The notes under the pieces were generated by a model. The model saw only the letters and a program-made list of their open reading frames with translations. It did no database searches and had not been told where the DNA came from. Position numbers and translations under genes: made by a program. DNA of 64,000 bases, taken from positions 16,120,001 through 16,184,000 of the forward strand of contig NC_083566.1 in assembly GCF_019925205.1 (NCBI RefSeq), read 5' to 3'. Below are positions 60,175 to 64,000 of this stretch, in pieces. The stretch is from Metopolophium dirhodum. Lineage: Eukaryota > Arthropoda > Insecta > Hemiptera > Aphididae. Every line of letters starts with the position of its first letter. Within the stretch, counting starts at the first letter, position 1.

Positions 60175-60354
60175 TAGTTGCGTAGCCAGGGGGATGGCTA
60201 AAGGGGCTATAACCCCCCCCCCCCCCCCCATTGACCATGTTGACCTTAGAATTTTATCAAGATTAATAAAAAATAAAAAGTGTAAATAAAAGACATATTG
60301 TATTTGTATACTTAGCCCCCCCACCATCATACAAACTTCCTGTCTACGCCACTG
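60175..60354. mobile_element. hAT-like MITE with perfect 8-bp duplication
   Basis: Left TAGTTGCGTAGCCAGGGGGA and right, inverse of CAGTGGCGTAGACAGGAAGT, form inverted repeats. The target duplication ATTTTAAC is exact (60167-60174 and 60355-60362). A 17-base C tract (60213-60229) and a second C run near 60316 lie just inside the ends, with GGCTATAA and GGCTAAG words. It is 180 bp with no ORF. CAGTGGCGTAG termini of this type are frequent in aphid MITEs (general knowledge). Confidence 0.9.
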
Positions 60355-60794
60355 ATTTTAACATGACTTAATATCTTTGGTTGTACATGTAAAATACCTA
60401 TATGATATTGCTAGTCTATTAGTCTGTCAATAGGTAATATGGAGTAAAAAAATAACGATTTTCCCTCCACGACACCATTTTTTTTAACATCGTATAATAT
60501 GATAATATTTTCTGTGTGTTTAGGTTTTGGGCGAGGGTGTGCAAAATTTACATATATTCAGGCCATCTATTATAATTTTTATTTACTTAGGTTTTATTGT
60601 ACAAACATACTTAAAATTAATATGATCACCAATTATAGACATACTATGATCGATATTAAAATTACCATATTAAACTATTTGATGCGGGCCAATGACACGT
60701 ACAAAAAAATTGGGGGGAAAACGTATAATAATATGTATAATACATTGTGTATAGACGTATACCTGACTCCCTTGAATTACAGGAAACGCGTAAA
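60355..60794. other. AT-rich spacer
   Basis: The 110-codon plus frame at 60499-60831 is Asn/Ile/Tyr-rich and runs into the next repeat, so I do not call it a gene. Confidence 0.45.
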
Positions 60795-61251
60795 AACCAG
60801 GAATGTTAAAATCCGGAAATCTGGGCGGTAAAAATTTGGAATTTAAAAATTTTAAATCCACAATAATCTGGACCGTACATGCATGGAATTTTGATAACGG
60901 GACTGTACGAATCTGGACGTCCCGATTTATAAGTGATCATAAGCACTTGTTCGAAAAATGATGAGAGTATAAATACGGCAGTTACCCTGTCACCAACTTA
61001 ATATTATAGTATTTTCGTGGTATAAGCTTCCTTATCAAGTTTGTATCATCCCGTTTTGTCCGGTCCAGATTTCTACGGATGTCAAATTTTGAAATTCATG
61101 ACTTAATGTCTAGATTTTTACGGTCCACTTTTTTCTGGTGCAGATTTTTACTTATTTCAAGTTTTTAAATTCCAGACTTTTACCGTCCAAATTTTTAGAG
61201 TTCAGATTTCTACTGCCCTGGTTTTAAATTCCAGATTTTAACATTCAGGTT
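60795..61251. repeat. Inverted-repeat element with nested AAATYTGG units
   Basis: Left ACCAGGAATGTTAAAATCCG, CTGGGCGGTAAAAATTTGGA and right, inverse of AACCTGAATGTTAAAATCTG, pair over the outer 20 bases. Each arm contains several diverged copies of a unit like GGACNGTAAAAATCTGGAAT, in opposite senses on the two sides. No clear target duplication was found. It is probably a fold-back MITE of about 457 bp. Confidence 0.65.
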
Positions 61252-62249
61252 GTTGCAGGTCACCCTTTTTAGTTACCAAATTTTTTTGTGTTTTTACTTG
61301 TTTAATTTTATTCATTTTTTTTTTGTTTACCTAATTACTTCTCTATTTTATTTTAAATTTTGTTACGTTATTCCGAAGACATATGCTAATATAGGTAACA
61401 TAATAATAAACTGTATAATCTTATCGATTTTATTATTTCTTAATAAGATAATATTATTTTCACAATAATTCATCCCGTTTATTTCTTTACAATCTATTAA
61501 TTTTACTGCAGATGTATGTGTTTATATGTAGGTAAAGACGCATCTTATATTTTATAAGAAACGAGTTTAACGAGTATTATTTTTAATAATAATAAAAAAT
61601 CATTATAGTTTCACTCGAAACGCAGTACCTACCTTGGTACTATAAAATACACACGATAAAATTATTCAGATAGAACAAAAATAATGAGAATAATATATTA
61701 TATTATTATTTTCTTTTCACTGCTAAATAAACATATTATTATTTATGTTATCATTTATTACCATTATTATGGTTGACCTCCTATATACTGTTTATTGTAA
61801 CTATCATTATTCGTTATCAAAACGAACACGCTTACATTGTAAATAAACTAGTCAGTGTATTATAATATTGTGATATTGACAAAACGTGTAAAATTCAATA
61901 AAATAATTAAAGTTAAAAAATATATAATGTGTTATTTTATTTGTTTTTATGGAATATCAAATTGTATACGTTTAGTTTATTCGCAAAATCGGTTGTTTTT
62001 CTATTATTTTTAAAATAAAATTAAACCTCTATGATAATAATTTATTACGCCTTATAATTATATTATAGTCAATATAGTTAATAATTGTTTAGTTTACAAG
62101 TTATTATAATATTATTGACTATTGTACTCAATGATTTTATATATGCGATGTATTTAAATAGTTATTTCTTTGGCCCAATTTGGTCCAAATATCGAATAAT
62201 ATCTCATTGTCGCAGTGTAAAGACGATCATATTGTGTTTAGTATCGTAA
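61252..62249. other. AT-rich non-genic stretch
   Basis: No gene visible. A 72-codon plus frame at 61250-61468 is Phe/Ile/Tyr-rich AT noise. Confidence 0.5.
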
Positions 62250-62830
62250 TGTAAAATGGAAAAGTTAACTTTGCGCGGGGCCATTGCCATGCAGGCACAG
62301 ACGCCGCACAGCATACGCATAATATAACTGCGCAGGACCGTAAACAAACGAATGCGCATAGATTAAAATGTCGTCTCGAAATTTCACGCAACGGAATGCG
62401 AAATGTACGACTGGCTAGCTATATTGTGCACGGTATGTGCAGCCCGTGTCACCTTAAGATTTAAATCGGTAGAGTAGTATACTACCACGGTAGGCGGTAC
62501 GTGACTTGTTAGCTACAAAATAAATAACTCGCGAGCAAATAAAAGCACAATTTATACACGCGACTGCAATTTAATAATCTCCTTTAAATGTTATATTAAG
62601 TATTTAGTTAACCGTTTGTACAGCGGCGATTATAACGCGCGTTTAAATTACAACGACGTAGACGTTATATACATTAAAGAAATAATAATAATAACAATAT
62701 AATGTTGTGAAATATTACGCGCTAATGACCCGCCATTATTCGAAAGGAAATATTTTGTCATTAGTGGTCTTGCGCCAAACTACTGTTTTTGCTGTGGACG
62801 CCTCTTTCCCAGACCCACCCCGCTGCGAAG
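62250..62830. promoter_or_regulatory. CpG-rich island, candidate regulatory region
   Basis: A stretch with frequent CpG and CGCA/TGCG words (for example TTTGCGCGGGGCCATTGCCA near 62271) and the palindrome GTAGTATACTAC near 62475. The 63-codon plus frame at 62707-62898 has no motif. Regulatory function is inferred from composition alone. Confidence 0.3.
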
Positions 62831-64000
62831 TCAATAATAATAATTGTTGTCGAAATTATATTATTAGTGCGATGGCATTATGCATTATTGCTATATAATC
62901 GTATTTTATTCTATTATTTATAATTATTAATTAAACTCGATCCACCGAAATAATTGCCATCACAAATTATTGTTATTATAATAAATTAAACGTATAAATA
63001 TTAATTGTTGCTATATATGAATTGAATCCTGGATATTTGTTTAATGCCTCATCAGTACCGCGATTAATATCGGATGGTTCACTAGACGTGCTCATTTCAT
63101 TGTTGTCCTTAATGAACGCAGTTATTAACATGTTTTGGAATTTTTTAGGTTTACTTAAATTAGTTAAACCACACCATATTCTCAGATATTTCGATAATTT
63201 TTTTTACATTTTAAAGATTAGATATTTTTTGATACAAATTTCATTTATCGAATATCATAACAACCCTTTTTTACTTTTGTAGGTAATTTTGTTAATCATG
63301 TTGCGAAACATCTTAAAATTATAACGATTAGCTTGTAGTAATTGAACTTTATATACTTATTAAATATTCTTTAAGAAAATAAATGAGACACCGAAAGAGA
63401 ATATTAAAGTCTACTCACAATCCAAAAATCTTGCAAAAAAATATACAAAATGCGCGTACCAACATCCTAAAATTTAAAAAAAATCACTTAGAATTCTGAC
63501 CGACAGTAGTCTATGGAATACCTATGTTTGAAGCTTAATCTCTTTTATTCGACTAGACCGTAAATTATAACATTCCACAAATTCTCCGTCACACGAATAA
63601 ATGTCATTCAAAATCTAGTTGATTGTAAATAATGCAACTAAATATAGAAAATTAAAGTATTTATACAATGTATATAATTTACTGTAGGCGTATACCATGT
63701 AAGTTATAACTTTAAAAATGTTAAGAAAACTGCAACAGAGTTGAAAACAATAGTCGTTTTTAAATTTTTATCAAATAATTCGTTAGTTTTCATACGTTAA
63801 ATTATTTATTACAATAAACGTTCTTAACTACGCTTTCTCGGAAGTTGAGTCAACTTTAAATGTATAGAGGTATTAATAGTTTAATAGTTTAACATTACAT
63901 GAAAGTAATTTAACGGCTTAAACTGTAATCGTATTATATGCTTGTTGAGAAGTTCTCAGACAAATATGTAATTTATGTCTTTTTTTTATCAAGTTGAGAA
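62831..64000. other. AT-rich non-genic stretch
   Basis: No supported gene. The 86-codon plus frame at 63022-63282 (MNPGYLFNASSVPRLISDGS start) has a protein-like first third but turns AT-rich and hydrophobic, and I do not call it. Confidence 0.45.

Noticed and set aside
60499..60831. 110-codon plus frame
   Set aside because: Runs into an inverted-repeat element and has AT-biased composition without motifs.
1..64000. CRISPR arrays, bacterial operons, rRNA genes, telomeric TTAGG arrays
   Set aside because: No regularly spaced repeats, no ribosomal signature and no TTAGG tandem array were seen. The few TTAGG words are scattered.

Overview
This window looks like nuclear DNA from an aphid or a close hemipteran relative. 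It is strongly AT-rich and saturated with short palindromes of the TATAATATTATA type. It carries many copies of TAGGTA/TACCTA, often fused as TAGGTACCTA. It is also full of short hAT-like and mariner-like miniature elements and decayed non-LTR retrotransposons. The organism call is an inference from composition and repeat style, not from a marker gene.

I find no intact host protein-coding gene, rRNA gene or tRNA gene that I can name. The window reads as intergenic or intronic sequence with a few CpG-rich islands that are promoter or 5'-exon candidates (about 2450-4750, 29100-30010, 51200-52050, 62250-62830). A few short blocks have codon-like structure and may be exons or relics (31607-31890, 31920-32240, 39841-40131, 41765-42076, 51590-51690), but none is identified.

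Most of what can be annotated is mobile DNA. Non-LTR (LINE) pieces lie at 6186-6625 (C-terminal tail), 8450-8800 (RT remnant, minus), 32904-33676 (ORF1), 40560-41340 (C-terminal tail) and 57550-60070 (the largest, minus, with a YADD reverse transcriptase). The last is split by a 550-bp hAT-like MITE at 59081-59630. A sister MITE in the other orientation sits at 25974-26506. Further MITEs with visible target-site duplications are at 9618-9794 (pogo-like, TA), 15000-15765 (fold-back, 8-bp TSD), 34847-35072, 49808-50070 and 60175-60354. Two or more interspersed repeat families of unknown class recur through the window.

The most unusual object is a 1.52-kb GC- and CpG-rich block at 44906-46428. 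It is dropped into AT-rich DNA and bounded by a perfect 13-bp direct repeat. One end carries a run of strong hairpins. It has no long intact ORF and no poly(A) tail. It behaves like a recent target-primed insertion of a non-autonomous, possibly R2/R1-like element, and I do not recognise it.
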